From Varibaculum prostatecancerukia (GTDB taxonomy: Bacteria; Actinomycetota; Actinomycetes; Actinomycetales; Actinomycetaceae): 64,000 nt of DNA. Below the pieces are notes generated by a model. The model searched no databases and was not told the DNA's origin. It worked only from the letters and a program-made list of their open reading frames with translations. Every line of letters starts with the position of its first letter. Within the stretch, counting starts at the first letter, position 1. The position numbers and the translations under genes were made by a program. Shown here piece by piece: positions 8,642 through 17,432 of the stretch. The stretch spans positions 2,147,691-2,211,690 of the forward strand of contig NZ_OW968402.1 in NCBI RefSeq assembly GCF_943169825.2, read 5' to 3'.

Positions 8642-9742
8642 TTACTTGATTGCGTCTAACGCAGTAGTGATTTTCTTCGTGATTTCCTTCCCCAGGGGAG
8701 CAGATCCGGCTGCTTCGGCAGCTTTCTGCTGTCCATCGGCGGATACCACGTAGTTGACCCAGGCTTTCACCAGTTTGGCGGTGTTGGCATCTTTGTACTG
8801 CGGGCAAACCGCGTAGTAGGAAACCAGTACCAAGGGGTAGGCCTGGGAATCATCGGGGGTGCGGTTGAGTTTCAACGCCAGGTCGTTCTTTTCTCGTCCG
8901 TCCTCAACTTTGGCATTTTCCACGATCTTGGCGGCTGCATCTGCAGAGTATTCCACGAAACCATCACCCGCTTTGAGCGCTGCAGTCCCGAAATCGCCGG
9001 CCTGAGAGGCATCGATATAGCCGATCGCACCCACAGTTTTCTTTAGGTTATCCACTACGCCCGCGGTTTTATCCCCGGATTCGCCGCCAGCCACCGGCCA
9101 ATCTTTTGATGGCTTATCCGGCCAAGCATCCGGGGCCGCTGCGTGCAGGTAGTCGGTGAAGTTCTCGGTTGTACCCGACTGGTCAGCGCGGTGTATGGCT
9201 ACAATCTTGGAGTCAGGTAGCTTGGCGTCAGCATTATCGGCGGCGATCGCGGGGTCATTCCATTTGGTGATTTCCCCGCGGAAGATCTTGGCGATGGTTT
9301 CTGGCTTCAGGTTCAGTTTCTTGATGCCATCCAGGTTGAAGGCCACCGCCACTGGGGATACATAAACCGGCAGGTTGATCGCTTTGGAGTCTTTACAAAC
9401 CGCAGCTGATTTTTCGACTTCTTCGCTAGTCAGTGCCTGGTCAGTACCGGCAAAAGACACGCCACCCTGTAGGAAGGTGGTCACCCCTGCCCCGGAACCT
9501 GTGGGGTCATAGGTTACTTCCACATTCTTAGCTACATCCGCAAACCCGGCTTTCCAAGCCTCAACGGCACTTTTTTGGGAGGACGCGCCCGCGCCCGCTA
9601 ACTTGCCGGAAATATCAACAGTTTCCGTTTTCTTAGAGTTATCTGTATTTCCAGTGGCATTATCGGAGCCACAGGCGGCCAAGCTAGTTGCTGTCAAGGC
9701 AAGACCAGCGATAACCGCTAAAGATTTAATGCTCTTGCGCAT
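8642..9742 (-). CDS. pstS: Phosphate-binding lipoprotein PstS
   Basis: The extracellular phosphate-binding component of the Pst importer. It has a lipoprotein signal (SLAVIAGLALTATSLAACGS; lipid-modified Cys at about residue 24), a Thr/Asn/Lys-rich linker, then the PstS fold with GAGASSQ near the start and HRADQSGTTENFTDYL, which contributes to the phosphate pocket. The length (366) is usual. The start is ATG with AAGGAAAG upstream. The 5' region carries several 11-bp-spaced GTTAA-type repeats, pointing to phosphate-limitation control by RegX3. Confidence 0.96.
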   Translation of the reverse strand: MRKSIKSLAVIAGLALTATSLAACGSDNATGNTDNSKKTETVDISGKLAGAGASSQKSAVEAWKAGFADVAKNVEVTYDPTGSGAGVTTFLQGGVSFAGTDQALTSEEVEKSAAVCKDSKAINLPVYVSPVAVAFNLDGIKKLNLKPETIAKIFRGEITKWNDPAIAADNADAKLPDSKIVAIHRADQSGTTENFTDYLHAAAPDAWPDKPSKDWPVAGGESGDKTAGVVDNLKKTVGAIGYIDASQAGDFGTAALKAGDGFVEYSADAAAKIVENAKVEDGREKNDLALKLNRTPDDSQAYPLVLVSYYAVCPQYKDANTAKLVKAWVNYVVSADGQQKAAEAAGSAPLGKEITKKITTALDAIK

Positions 9743-9798
9743 ATCTTTCCTTCGATTCTTTTAGATTTTTCATTGACACTTGCAAAGTAAACGAAGAA

Positions 9799-9840
9799 GT
9801 TAACACCATTCTGACGGCAGCGTTAATTTTTAGTTAACAG
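9799..9840 (-). promoter_or_regulatory. PHO-box-like repeats upstream of pstS
   Basis: GTTAACA (9799), CTGACGG (9811), GTTAATT (9822) and GTTAACA (9833) are spaced 12, 11 and 11 bp apart, the period of actinobacterial PHO boxes. The same GTTAAC core occurs with 11-bp spacing before senX3. It is a likely RegX3 operator; the pstS -10 is not clear to me. Confidence 0.6.
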
Positions 9841-9899
9841 TGTTTCAAGGTAGAAAAATTACCCCTGTAAAACTGTTTTACCTGTGCTAATGAAAATAA

Positions 9900-10691
9900 C
9901 TAGCCAATTTTTGGAGCAACCCACACCAGGGTGTAATAGGGCAAAGTGACATTTTGGCTGGGGTCTAAAGCCAAATCGCCCCACAGATACGATCGCAGAT
10001 TACTCTGCATATGTTGCTTCCCCCGCTCACTAGCCTTCAGATAGGAAGAGCGGGTCTTGGCCAGGGCAAAGAGGGCGGCAACTGGGATAGATATTCCCCA
10101 TTGGAACAGTTTCAGCTCCGGGGTAGCGAATTGTTTTCCTACTTGCGGCACTCGGTCCGGGTGGTGCACATCCCCGGAACGCATCACCCGCGAAAGCCGC
10201 TTTACCCAGGGGAAAGACACATTCATCTGGTTGTAGATGATCACTAGGCGTCCGCCGGGTTTCATCACTGTGGCCGCGGCTGCGCAAGCCGCCTCCCTAT
10301 CGACCCAATGCCAGGATTGCGCAAAACAAAGCGCATCGAAAGTATTGGGTGCAAATAAGTCGGCGACGTCCTCGGCCTTCCCTTCAAAAAGAGGGACTTG
10401 CGGGAGGGATTCGCGGAACATTTCCCGCATGGACGCCGCGGGCTCTAGGGCGCTAACTTTTACCCCCTGCGCTACTAACGCCCGGGTAAACTTCCCGCTA
10501 CCAGCCCCAACATCTAAAACTTGGGGGTTTGCTAATCCGGAGAGCCCCGCGCGAACAGCAGCTGGTAGATAGGCGGGCCGGTAACGTTCATAATCAGTTC
10601 CGGCCAAAGTGTAGGGGTTTCCTCCGCGCGCAGCTCCGCCAACCTGCTGCTCATCGGTAATACTTCCAGGAGGCGGACCTAGATTAACCAT
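9900..10691 (-). CDS. Class I SAM-dependent methyltransferase
   Basis: A small-molecule or unassigned methyltransferase. After a variable N-terminus, YERYRPAYLPAAV is followed by the SAM motif I VLDVGAGSGKFTRALV, a SALEPAASM acidic loop, and FDALCFAQSWHWVD, as in the ubiquinone/menaquinone-type (Methyltransf_11) group. The substrate cannot be told. The open frame extends to 10766, but that would overlap dciA by 83 nt. I choose ATG 10689-10691, which overlaps the dciA stop by 8 nt (ATGGTTAA). No strong ribosome site is seen, so translation may be coupled to dciA. Confidence 0.8.
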   Translation of the reverse strand: MVNLGPPPGSITDEQQVGGAARGGNPYTLAGTDYERYRPAYLPAAVRAGLSGLANPQVLDVGAGSGKFTRALVAQGVKVSALEPAASMREMFRESLPQVPLFEGKAEDVADLFAPNTFDALCFAQSWHWVDREAACAAAATVMKPGGRLVIIYNQMNVSFPWVKRLSRVMRSGDVHHPDRVPQVGKQFATPELKLFQWGISIPVAALFALAKTRSSYLKASERGKQHMQSNLRSYLWGDLALDPSQNVTLPYYTLVWVAPKIG

Positions 10692-11349
10692 AGGTATCGC
10701 GGGGACCGCGCCCTTTAACCGAACGTGGTCCATGTTTCCAGGAGGGTGCCTGCGGGCCCAGCACAATCAACCTTTTTATCACCACAGAACCGGCATGATC
10801 CTCAATTAATCCCATTAACTGCGGAATCAGATTACGCAGCTCGCTTGCCCAACGGGTAGAGTCGCAGCGCACCACCACATCCCCATCTTTGATTGATTCG
10901 ATTTGCGCGTGTTGAGCCACCTGGCTACCAACTATTTGTTCCCAATTGGCTTTCAGTTTGCCCACATCCAGCATTTGCCCGAAGCCAAAGTTATGTACAT
11001 ATTTTTCCCAAACCGCGCTTAACCTGCGTGGTTCCCTCCGTGACCATCTGCCGCCGTGGCCTCCACCTGCCAGTCCCGGAGAGGGCTGTAACTGTGCTAA
11101 TCCGGGAACTCGATCGCGGGCGTAGCTATCATTTATTCCCTTAATCTTCCCCAGCGAGATTTCCTCGGACTCTAGGGAGTCAGTGTCTTTAGAAGCGGTG
11201 GCAGCTAGCCCGTCCCAGTTGCGTCGTCCCCGATAACGTCGCAGCTCGCCAGCCGACATTCTGATTAGCCCTTTAGAAAAGGCGTGTTCTTGGGCGGCGC
11301 GCAGCACCCGCTGAGTGTAGGTAGGAGTTTCCTCTGGCTGCTCGCTCAT
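10684..11349 (-). CDS. dciA: DUF721 protein, DciA-type helicase-loading factor
   Basis: A 221-residue DUF721 family protein. DciA proteins bind the replicative helicase DnaB and help its loading in bacteria that lack DnaC or DnaI. The conserved domain is C-terminal (about 115-205): WEQIVGSQVAQHAQ, then WASELRNLIPQL. The N-terminal half is poorly conserved, Arg/Gly/Ser-rich and probably disordered. It overlaps the recF stop by 4 nt (ATGA), which fits the standard actinobacterial order dnaN-recF-dciA. The next gene in that order, gyrB, is here displaced by about 9 kb. Confidence 0.9.
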   Translation of the reverse strand: MSEQPEETPTYTQRVLRAAQEHAFSKGLIRMSAGELRRYRGRRNWDGLAATASKDTDSLESEEISLGKIKGINDSYARDRVPGLAQLQPSPGLAGGGHGGRWSRREPRRLSAVWEKYVHNFGFGQMLDVGKLKANWEQIVGSQVAQHAQIESIKDGDVVVRCDSTRWASELRNLIPQLMGLIEDHAGSVVIKRLIVLGPQAPSWKHGPRSVKGRGPRDTYG

Positions 11350-12659
11350 GAGGGATCCTGCCGGTTATCTTCGCGGAGAGCTTCCCCGCTGACTTCGCCA
11401 GATACGGTCATTGGGGTGACGGTGGTTCCTTGGGCGGCGCGCAGCACCTCAAAAAAATGTGCTTCTATTTCGGGGGGTAAATCTTTACGGCTGGTGGCGG
11501 TAATCAACACCTGATCAGCGCGGTTCATGAAATCGAGGAGGGCGGATCTGCGGGAAGGATCCAGTTCCGCAAAAACGTCATCCAAGATCAGGATGGGAGT
11601 TTCCCCCACCTGCCGTAACAGCTCAAACTGTCCTAGGCGTAAAGCGAGGGCGGCGCTCCAGGTTTCTCCGTGGGAAGCAAACCCCTTCACCGGTAAGGCA
11701 TCTAACATCACCGCTAAATCATCGCGGTGCGCACCTGCCAGGTTGACCCCGCGAATCAGTTCTTCCTCGCGGCGAGCCGCGAAAGTTTCTCGGAGTGCCG
11801 CCTCGACTGCCTGCGGGTCAGCCAAATCAGCGGGAGCCGCGAACGACGGCACATAGGACAATCCCAAGGTTTGGGAGGAGTTCGCCAGATGTTCTTCTCC
11901 TAAAACCAGCAGGTAAGCCTGCACCGCGTGAGGGGTAAGCGCCTGCAAAGCCCGGACTCTACCCGCAATTAAACGCGCTCCCACCTGGGCTAACTGATTA
12001 TTCCAAACATCGAGGGTAGATAGTTCTAAAGATAGATCTGCCCCGCGGCGCTTCTTTTTTGCCGCCTGCTTCAACAGGGCGCCGCGCTGGCGCAAAATCT
12101 TTTGATGCTGACTGATAGTGCCGGCCTCTACCGGCCACAGTTGCACCAATAAGTCATCGAGGAAACGTCTGCGAGCTGCCGGATCGCCTTGTAAAATATC
12201 TAAATCTTCGGGAGCGAACAGCGTAGTAGCAATCAGACCTCGTACCTGTTTTAGAGGTACCGGGGAGCGCGCTAGGCGGGCGCGATTAGCCCTCCCGGAA
12301 CCTATTTCCAGGTCTACTTGCATTTCGTGATCCTGGCTGTGGGCTTTCACTCGAATAACTGCCGCCCCTGGCGCGGTACTCTCAGAACTGCTATCTGCCT
12401 GTTCGCCCTCGGTTTCTGAACCTGCTAGCGCCGTTCCCTCGCGGGCAGCGAGCGCCGCCGATTGGGGGGCGAAGCGCACCAGCGCGCTGTCTGCACTGGA
12501 GCGATGGGAGTGGAAGTTCGTTAAATACCCGATTGCCTCCACAAAATTGGTTTTACCTTGACCATTGGGGCCAACCAGGATATTTACCCCCGGCGATAAA
12601 TGCACAACGCAGTGGTGAAAACTGCGGTAATCATCCAGGGCAATATCGGAAATATACAT
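11346..12659 (-). CDS. recF: DNA replication and repair protein RecF
   Basis: An SMC-like ATPase that acts with RecOR to load RecA at gapped DNA. Walker A is GPNGQGKTN (30-38) and the D-box/Walker B is ILILDDVFAELDPSRR. At 437 residues it is longer than the common 360-400. The extra length comes from an acidic Ser/Glu/Ala stretch at about residues 75-105 between two core strands, and from a C-terminal tail after the conserved TSRKDLP region. It lies 24 nt after dnaN and overlaps dciA. Confidence 0.95.
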   Translation of the reverse strand: MYISDIALDDYRSFHHCVVHLSPGVNILVGPNGQGKTNFVEAIGYLTNFHSHRSSADSALVRFAPQSAALAAREGTALAGSETEGEQADSSSESTAPGAAVIRVKAHSQDHEMQVDLEIGSGRANRARLARSPVPLKQVRGLIATTLFAPEDLDILQGDPAARRRFLDDLLVQLWPVEAGTISQHQKILRQRGALLKQAAKKKRRGADLSLELSTLDVWNNQLAQVGARLIAGRVRALQALTPHAVQAYLLVLGEEHLANSSQTLGLSYVPSFAAPADLADPQAVEAALRETFAARREEELIRGVNLAGAHRDDLAVMLDALPVKGFASHGETWSAALALRLGQFELLRQVGETPILILDDVFAELDPSRRSALLDFMNRADQVLITATSRKDLPPEIEAHFFEVLRAAQGTTVTPMTVSGEVSGEALREDNRQDPS

Positions 12660-12683
12660 GGCTTTGGGCGCTACCCCGCCTGA

Positions 12684-13817
12684 CTAGGAAGAATAGCGAA
12701 TCGGCATTAGCAGATACCTAAAGTCCACAGAATCGTCACCATCTAGTTCTTCCTGTCCGGTAATCACCGCCGGCTTGGTGGGGTGAGTAAAGGACATCCG
12801 CACATAGTCGGAATCCAAAGCGCCTAAACCATCCAGGAGATACTGGGAGTCAAACACAATCATCATTGGCTCATCTGCAATAAAGGTGCAGGTCATTTCT
12901 TCATGCGCCTGCGCATCATTGCCCTGCCCGGCCTCTAAAGTAAGGGTGCCATCCGCGAAATTCATGCGGATCTGGGCGCTGCGGTCAGTCACCAAAGAGA
13001 CACGTTTAATTGCCTGCTCAAGTTCTTCGCGGCGAACCACTGCCTTAATAGGCGCTTCTTTGGGGAAAAGGCTGGTCACCGGAGGATAATCTCCTTCGGT
13101 TAGCTGGGAAGTAATCTTGCGTCCTCCGGCTTCTAGGGCGATAATCGCCCCACCCTCGGAAGAGTTTTCTAAACCTAAATGAATCTCTCCTGCGCCGGAA
13201 AGTGCCTTGGCCATTTCCGAAAGAATCCGTGACTTTACCAGCGCATCTGCGGAAAAATCAGTTTCTTTAGGTTGCCATTCCATTTGCCGTACCGCCAGGC
13301 GATAGCGGTCGGTAGCCATTAGGCTCAGGTGGGAATCCGCCAGTTCCATCCGCACCGTGGCCAGCAAAGGTAGGGCTTCATCGGAGGAGGCAGCGCGGGA
13401 AACCTGGGCTACTGCGCGCGCGAACTCAACCGAGTCGAGTTCTCCGATAGCCTCGGGGATTTGCGGCAAAGCCGGGTAATCATCCAGGGGCATCACTGCC
13501 AACTGGAAACTGGAGGCGCCGCAGGAAATGCTGACTTTACCCCCCTCCATCTGCACAGTTACCGGCTTCTTGGGGAGCTGTTTGCAGATATTAGCCACCA
13601 TTTTTCCGGAAACCAGGACTTCGCCCTCTGATTCCACATCGGCCTCAAATTGGTTCCGAGAGGAAACTTCATAGTCGAAGCTGGACAAGGTGACGATCCC
13701 GGCCTTGGCGCTCATCCACACCCCGCCTAATACCGCCACTGCTGGACGTGCCGGCAAAGTGCGGGCGGTCCAACTGATTGCGTCCTCGAAAACATCCCGC
13801 TCGACTACGAACTTCAT
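12684..13817 (-). CDS. dnaN: DNA polymerase III beta sliding clamp
   Basis: The 377-residue processivity clamp. The N-terminus MKFVVERDVFEDAISWTART and the C-terminal LLMPIRYSS are typical of actinobacterial DnaN, and the whole length covers the three clamp domains. It heads a dnaN-recF-dciA operon with its own promoter. The gene upstream is a peptide-transporter ATPase and not dnaA, which is unusual. Confidence 0.97.
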   Translation of the reverse strand: MKFVVERDVFEDAISWTARTLPARPAVAVLGGVWMSAKAGIVTLSSFDYEVSSRNQFEADVESEGEVLVSGKMVANICKQLPKKPVTVQMEGGKVSISCGASSFQLAVMPLDDYPALPQIPEAIGELDSVEFARAVAQVSRAASSDEALPLLATVRMELADSHLSLMATDRYRLAVRQMEWQPKETDFSADALVKSRILSEMAKALSGAGEIHLGLENSSEGGAIIALEAGGRKITSQLTEGDYPPVTSLFPKEAPIKAVVRREELEQAIKRVSLVTDRSAQIRMNFADGTLTLEAGQGNDAQAHEEMTCTFIADEPMMIVFDSQYLLDGLGALDSDYVRMSFTHPTKPAVITGQEELDGDDSVDFRYLLMPIRYSS

Positions 13818-13914
13818 GCGCTGCCCCTTTTATCTTCTTGACCATGGTGTATGGCGCGAAATTTGCAAAATCCAGCCGGTGAAAACCGGGCTGAATAATT
13901 TGTTCCAGTCTCCC

Positions 13915-13920
13915 ATTATA
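13915..13920 (-). promoter_or_regulatory. Candidate dnaN promoter (-10)
   Basis: A perfect TATAAT on the minus strand about 100 nt before the dnaN ATG, with only a weak -35 16-17 bp further upstream. The leader between it and dnaN can form a CAGCCCGGT/ACCGGCTG hairpin (about 13873-13892). Confidence 0.5.
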
Positions 13921-13958
13921 GGGTTTCGCACCCCGATTAGCACTAAAGCGCCAAAAAC

Positions 13959-13967
13959 TGGGGATAA
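13959..13967 (-). promoter_or_regulatory. DnaA-box-like 9-mer upstream of dnaN
   Basis: TTATCCCCA on the minus strand, one mismatch from the E. coli-type box TTATCCACA. The same 9-mer occurs in the origin region at 63921-63929. It lies about 40 bp upstream of the dnaN -10. Confidence 0.45.
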
Positions 13968-14024
13968 CGCGCCGATTCTTACTTTACGGGACAGATTATT
14001 CGCAGCTGCAACCGGTTTTGAGGG

Positions 14025-14819
14025 TTAGCTTCTCAGGTTTAACTGGGGTGCGGCCGCGATGAGTTCGCGAGTATAGTCCTGCTGCGGATGAGAAAACACC
14101 TGCTCAACCGGACCTTGCTCTACGATTATTCCCTCTCGCATCACTATTACCCGCTGGCAAAGGTGACGCACCACCGCCAGGTCGTGACTGACAAACAGCA
14201 AAGTCAAGTTTTCCCGCTGGGCAATCTGCATTATCAGATTCAAAACTTGAGCACGCACTGAAACGTCCAGCGCGGAAACTGCTTCATCAGCTATTAGCAC
14301 GTCAGGACGCGCTGATAGGGCGCGGGCGAGGGCGATTCGTTGCCGCTGGCCTCCCGAAAACTGGTGGGGATATTTATCGGCGTCTTCGCTGCTTAAACCG
14401 ACTTCTGCCAGTACTTCCTCTAGGCGAGCGGGGATATCAGTAGGCACCCCCTCGCGTCCGCGAACCCAGGGGGAACGCAGCGGTTCGGTAATAATTTTGC
14501 CCACCCGCATCCGCGGATCCAGGGAACTGAGCGGATCTTGAAACACGATTTGTACCCGGGCACGCAACTCCCCTAACTGCTTTTCTTTTAATCCGGTAAT
14601 CGTGCGACCCGCGAATTTGATTTCTCCGCTAGTAGGACGGGAAAGAGCACATAGCATCCGAATTAAGGTGGATTTTCCGGAACCGGATTCGCCTACGATT
14701 CCCAGACGTTCCCCGGCAGTGACTTCCAGGCTTACTCCAGCTACCGCGCGTACCTCTCCGGAGGAACGCGGATAGATTTTCACTAAATCTTGGGCGCGGA
14801 AAATCGGTTGCTCACTCAT
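14025..14819 (-). CDS. Peptide ABC transporter ATP-binding protein (OppF/DppF-like)
   Basis: The second ATPase of an oligopeptide/dipeptide importer. Walker [10 protein letters not shown], signature [15 protein letters not shown] and Walker [14 protein letters not shown] are present, and the C-terminal [10 protein letters not shown] is typical of OppF. I choose ATG 14817-14819, which has GGGGGAG just upstream and overlaps the oppD-like stop by 8 nt, over the GTG at 14840. It is the last gene of the five-gene operon. Confidence 0.9.
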   Translation of the reverse strand: MSEQPIFRAQDLVKIYPRSSGEVRAVAGVSLEVTAGERLGIVGESGSGKSTLIRMLCALSRPTSGEIKFAGRTITGLKEKQLGELRARVQIVFQDPLSSLDPRMRVGKIITEPLRSPWVRGREGVPTDIPARLEEVLAEVGLSSEDADKYPHQFSGGQRQRIALARALSARPDVLIADEAVSALDVSVRAQVLNLIMQIAQRENLTLLFVSHDLAVVRHLCQRVIVMREGIIVEQGPVEQVFSHPQQDYTRELIAAAPQLNLRS

Positions 14820-15636
14820 CGCTCCCCCTAAAGAAATCACTCAGGACGGGCAGGCGTGCTCCCGGTTTTACCGCCGCGATATCGGCGGTTGCCAGCAGGC
14901 CGCGCGTATAGGGATGTTTAGGCTGTTCCAGCACTTGCCGCAGGGAACCGTGTTCCACGATTTGCCCCCGATACATCACCAGCAGATAGTCACATATCTG
15001 GTTAACCACCGCTAAATCGTGGCTGATAAACAGACAGGCAGAGGCGCTTCGAGACAGCTCTTTATCTAAAAGCCGGAGCACCTTCGCCTGCACAGTAACG
15101 TCCAAAGCAGTGGTGGGTTCATCGCAAATCAGCAGTTGCGGGGCATTTATCAGCGCCATTGCCATCATTACTCGCTGACGTTGTCCCCCAGACAGCTGAT
15201 GAGGAAAGGCGTTGGCGCTCTGCTCCGGCTGGGGCAAACCCACCCGTTCCAGCATTTTTATGACTTCCTGGCGCTTGTCACTCCGTCCGCGTTGATGCAG
15301 CGCTAAAACCTCCGCCACCTGTTTACCGACTCGCATCGTGGGGTCGAGGGCGGTCATCGGTTCTTGAAAAATCATCCCGATTTTAGCGCCTCGCAACCGC
15401 GCCATCTGTCTATCTGCCAGCGGCAATAATTCTTTTCCGTCAAGGGAAACCGACCCGGAGATTTTTGCGCCCTCCCCGAGCAGACCCATTAGGGCGAGCG
15501 CGGTCACTGATTTCCCCGAACCAGATTCACCAATCAAACCCACCCGCGCCTGGGGCGGAATCTCGAAACTGATTCCTTTAACTACCTGGCGTCCTCTAAA
15601 GGAAACCTGCAGGTTATCTACTATTAGTCCCTTCAT
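14812..15636 (-). CDS. Peptide ABC transporter ATP-binding protein (OppD/DppD-like)
   Basis: The first ATPase of the importer, 274 residues. Walker A is [12 protein letters not shown], the signature is [15 protein letters not shown], and Walker B is LLICDEPTTALD. The C-terminal KHPYTRGLLATAD is the OppD-type tail. The ATG overlaps the stop of the permease gene upstream by 4 nt (ATGA). Confidence 0.92.
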   Translation of the reverse strand: MKGLIVDNLQVSFRGRQVVKGISFEIPPQARVGLIGESGSGKSVTALALMGLLGEGAKISGSVSLDGKELLPLADRQMARLRGAKIGMIFQEPMTALDPTMRVGKQVAEVLALHQRGRSDKRQEVIKMLERVGLPQPEQSANAFPHQLSGGQRQRVMMAMALINAPQLLICDEPTTALDVTVQAKVLRLLDKELSRSASACLFISHDLAVVNQICDYLLVMYRGQIVEHGSLRQVLEQPKHPYTRGLLATADIAAVKPGARLPVLSDFFRGSDE

Positions 15637-16472
15637 TGCCGCTCCCGAAGTCGCGGATCTAGCACCTCGCGCAGCCCGTCACCTAAAAGGTTGAACCCTA
15701 AAACAGTCAGAGCAATCCCCAGGGCGGGCCACAGCGCCAACTGCGGATTTACCAGCAGCGACTTTTGGGCCTCAAACAGCATCAACCCCCAGGTGGGAGT
15801 GTCGGGACGGGTACCTAACCCCAGGTAGGAAAGGGCGGCCTCCGCCAAAATTGCGAGGGCGAAACTTACCGAGGCCTGCACGATGATTGTGGGAGCGATA
15901 TTGGGTAACACGTGGGTGAAGGTGGCGCGATAGCGGGGAGTACCTGCCGCCCTGGCCGCCACCATATAGTCCTGCGACATTACCCCCAAGGTGGCTGCCC
16001 GGATATTGCGGGCAAATGCGGGAGTCGAGGCGATTCCGATCGCCACCATCGCGGTCCAGGTGGAACCGGATCCGCGCGCCGCCGCCAGCAAAATCGCCAG
16101 GAGTAGGGCGGGGAAGGCATAGAGAATATCTAGGGAGCGCTCAATAATTCTGGCCGGCCATCCTCCACGCCCCGCAGCATAAACACCCAGCGGAACCCCG
16201 ATTATGGCGCCGATACTGACGGAAACTATCCCCACCAGCAGACAGATTCCGGCTCCCGAAAGCATCCTCGAAAACACGTCGCGTCCAAAATCGTCAGTTC
16301 CGAAAATATGGGAGGAAGAGGGCGCACTTAAACGCTGCTCGCTAACTTCCGTAGGGTCAAATGGCAGATAGAGGAAAGATATTATTCCCATCAGCACGAT
16401 GAGACTTACTAGCGCGATCCCGATCCACAGATTGGGCTGGCGGCGTAACGATAGTTCCCGGTCGGTTTTCAT
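15633..16472 (-). CDS. Peptide ABC transporter permease (OppC/DppC-like)
   Basis: A 279-residue inner-membrane permease with five to six hydrophobic segments. It has the OppC N-terminal domain feature HIFGTDDFGRDVFSRM and the permease loop YMVAARAAGTPRYRATFTHV. It overlaps the upstream permease by 4 nt and the downstream ATPase by 4 nt. Confidence 0.92.
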   Translation of the reverse strand: MKTDRELSLRRQPNLWIGIALVSLIVLMGIISFLYLPFDPTEVSEQRLSAPSSSHIFGTDDFGRDVFSRMLSGAGICLLVGIVSVSIGAIIGVPLGVYAAGRGGWPARIIERSLDILYAFPALLLAILLAAARGSGSTWTAMVAIGIASTPAFARNIRAATLGVMSQDYMVAARAAGTPRYRATFTHVLPNIAPTIIVQASVSFALAILAEAALSYLGLGTRPDTPTWGLMLFEAQKSLLVNPQLALWPALGIALTVLGFNLLGDGLREVLDPRLRERQ

Positions 16473-17431
16473 CGCTCCACCCCCTGCCGGATTCGAGGAT
16501 CCAGTAACTGGTAAACCACGTCTACCAGCGCATTAATTACCAATACCGCCGCGACCAGAATCATCACTACCGCTTGCACTACGGTTAAATCTCGCTGCCC
16601 AACCGCGGCGATCAGGTAGGTGCCCAAACCGGGGATTGCAAATACTTGCTCTACGACAATCGCCCCTACCAGCAGGGTGGAAAGTTGCAGCCCCAAGACC
16701 GTGATTACCTGTAAAGATGCGTTTCTCACCCCGTGACGCACTAGCGCCCCCGGAAAACGCCAGCCAATCGCCCTCGCCGTGCGGAAATAGTCCTGTTTGA
16801 TTACTTCGATAAAAGCCGAGCGGGTGTAGCGGGTAAGTACCGCTCCTTGCACTATCGCTATCGAAAGTGCCGGCAGGAATAGATAGCGCGCCCATTCCAG
16901 CGGATCATCCTGGAAAGAAACGTAACCGTTTGCCGGCAACACCTGCAGTTTAACCGCAAAAACTATGGTCAGCAGCATTCCGGCAAGGAATGCGGGGATC
17001 GCCATCCCTAACTGGCTGAGGACAGACACCACGATCCCGCTCTTACGGTTACGGCGCAATGCCCCGAGCATACCCAGGGGGATTGCCAGCACTAAAGCCA
17101 GGATCATCCCCGCGAACACCAGCGAGAATGTGGCCTCTAGGCGGTGGGGAAGCTGCTGAGAGATTGCCTGTCCGGTAAATATCGAGGTACCCGGATCTAG
17201 GCGTAGCATTCCACCCAACCAGCTGAAATAGCGCAAAATTAGTGGCTGATCCAGTCCCATAGCTGCCCGCAGTTGCGCCACCGAACCCGGGTCGGCATTC
17301 GCCCCTAAAATCACGCCGGTCACGTCCCCTGGAAGCAGGTTTATCAGCAAGAACACCACTAGCGAAGCCACTAATAGGCTCACTATTAGGGTGGCTACCC
17401 GCTTCAGGATGGCCTGTGCCGGCGCTTTCAT
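16469..17431 (-). CDS. Peptide ABC transporter permease (OppB/DppB-like)
   Basis: A 320-residue permease. LINLLPGDVTGVILG near the start and the coupling loop YFRTARAIGWRFPGALVRHG identify the OppB/DppB family; about six membrane segments follow. It starts 1 nt after the stop of the binding-protein gene, so the two are tightly coupled. Confidence 0.92.
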   Translation of the reverse strand: MKAPAQAILKRVATLIVSLLVASLVVFLLINLLPGDVTGVILGANADPGSVAQLRAAMGLDQPLILRYFSWLGGMLRLDPGTSIFTGQAISQQLPHRLEATFSLVFAGMILALVLAIPLGMLGALRRNRKSGIVVSVLSQLGMAIPAFLAGMLLTIVFAVKLQVLPANGYVSFQDDPLEWARYLFLPALSIAIVQGAVLTRYTRSAFIEVIKQDYFRTARAIGWRFPGALVRHGVRNASLQVITVLGLQLSTLLVGAIVVEQVFAIPGLGTYLIAAVGQRDLTVVQAVVMILVAAVLVINALVDVVYQLLDPRIRQGVER

Positions 17432-17432
17432 C

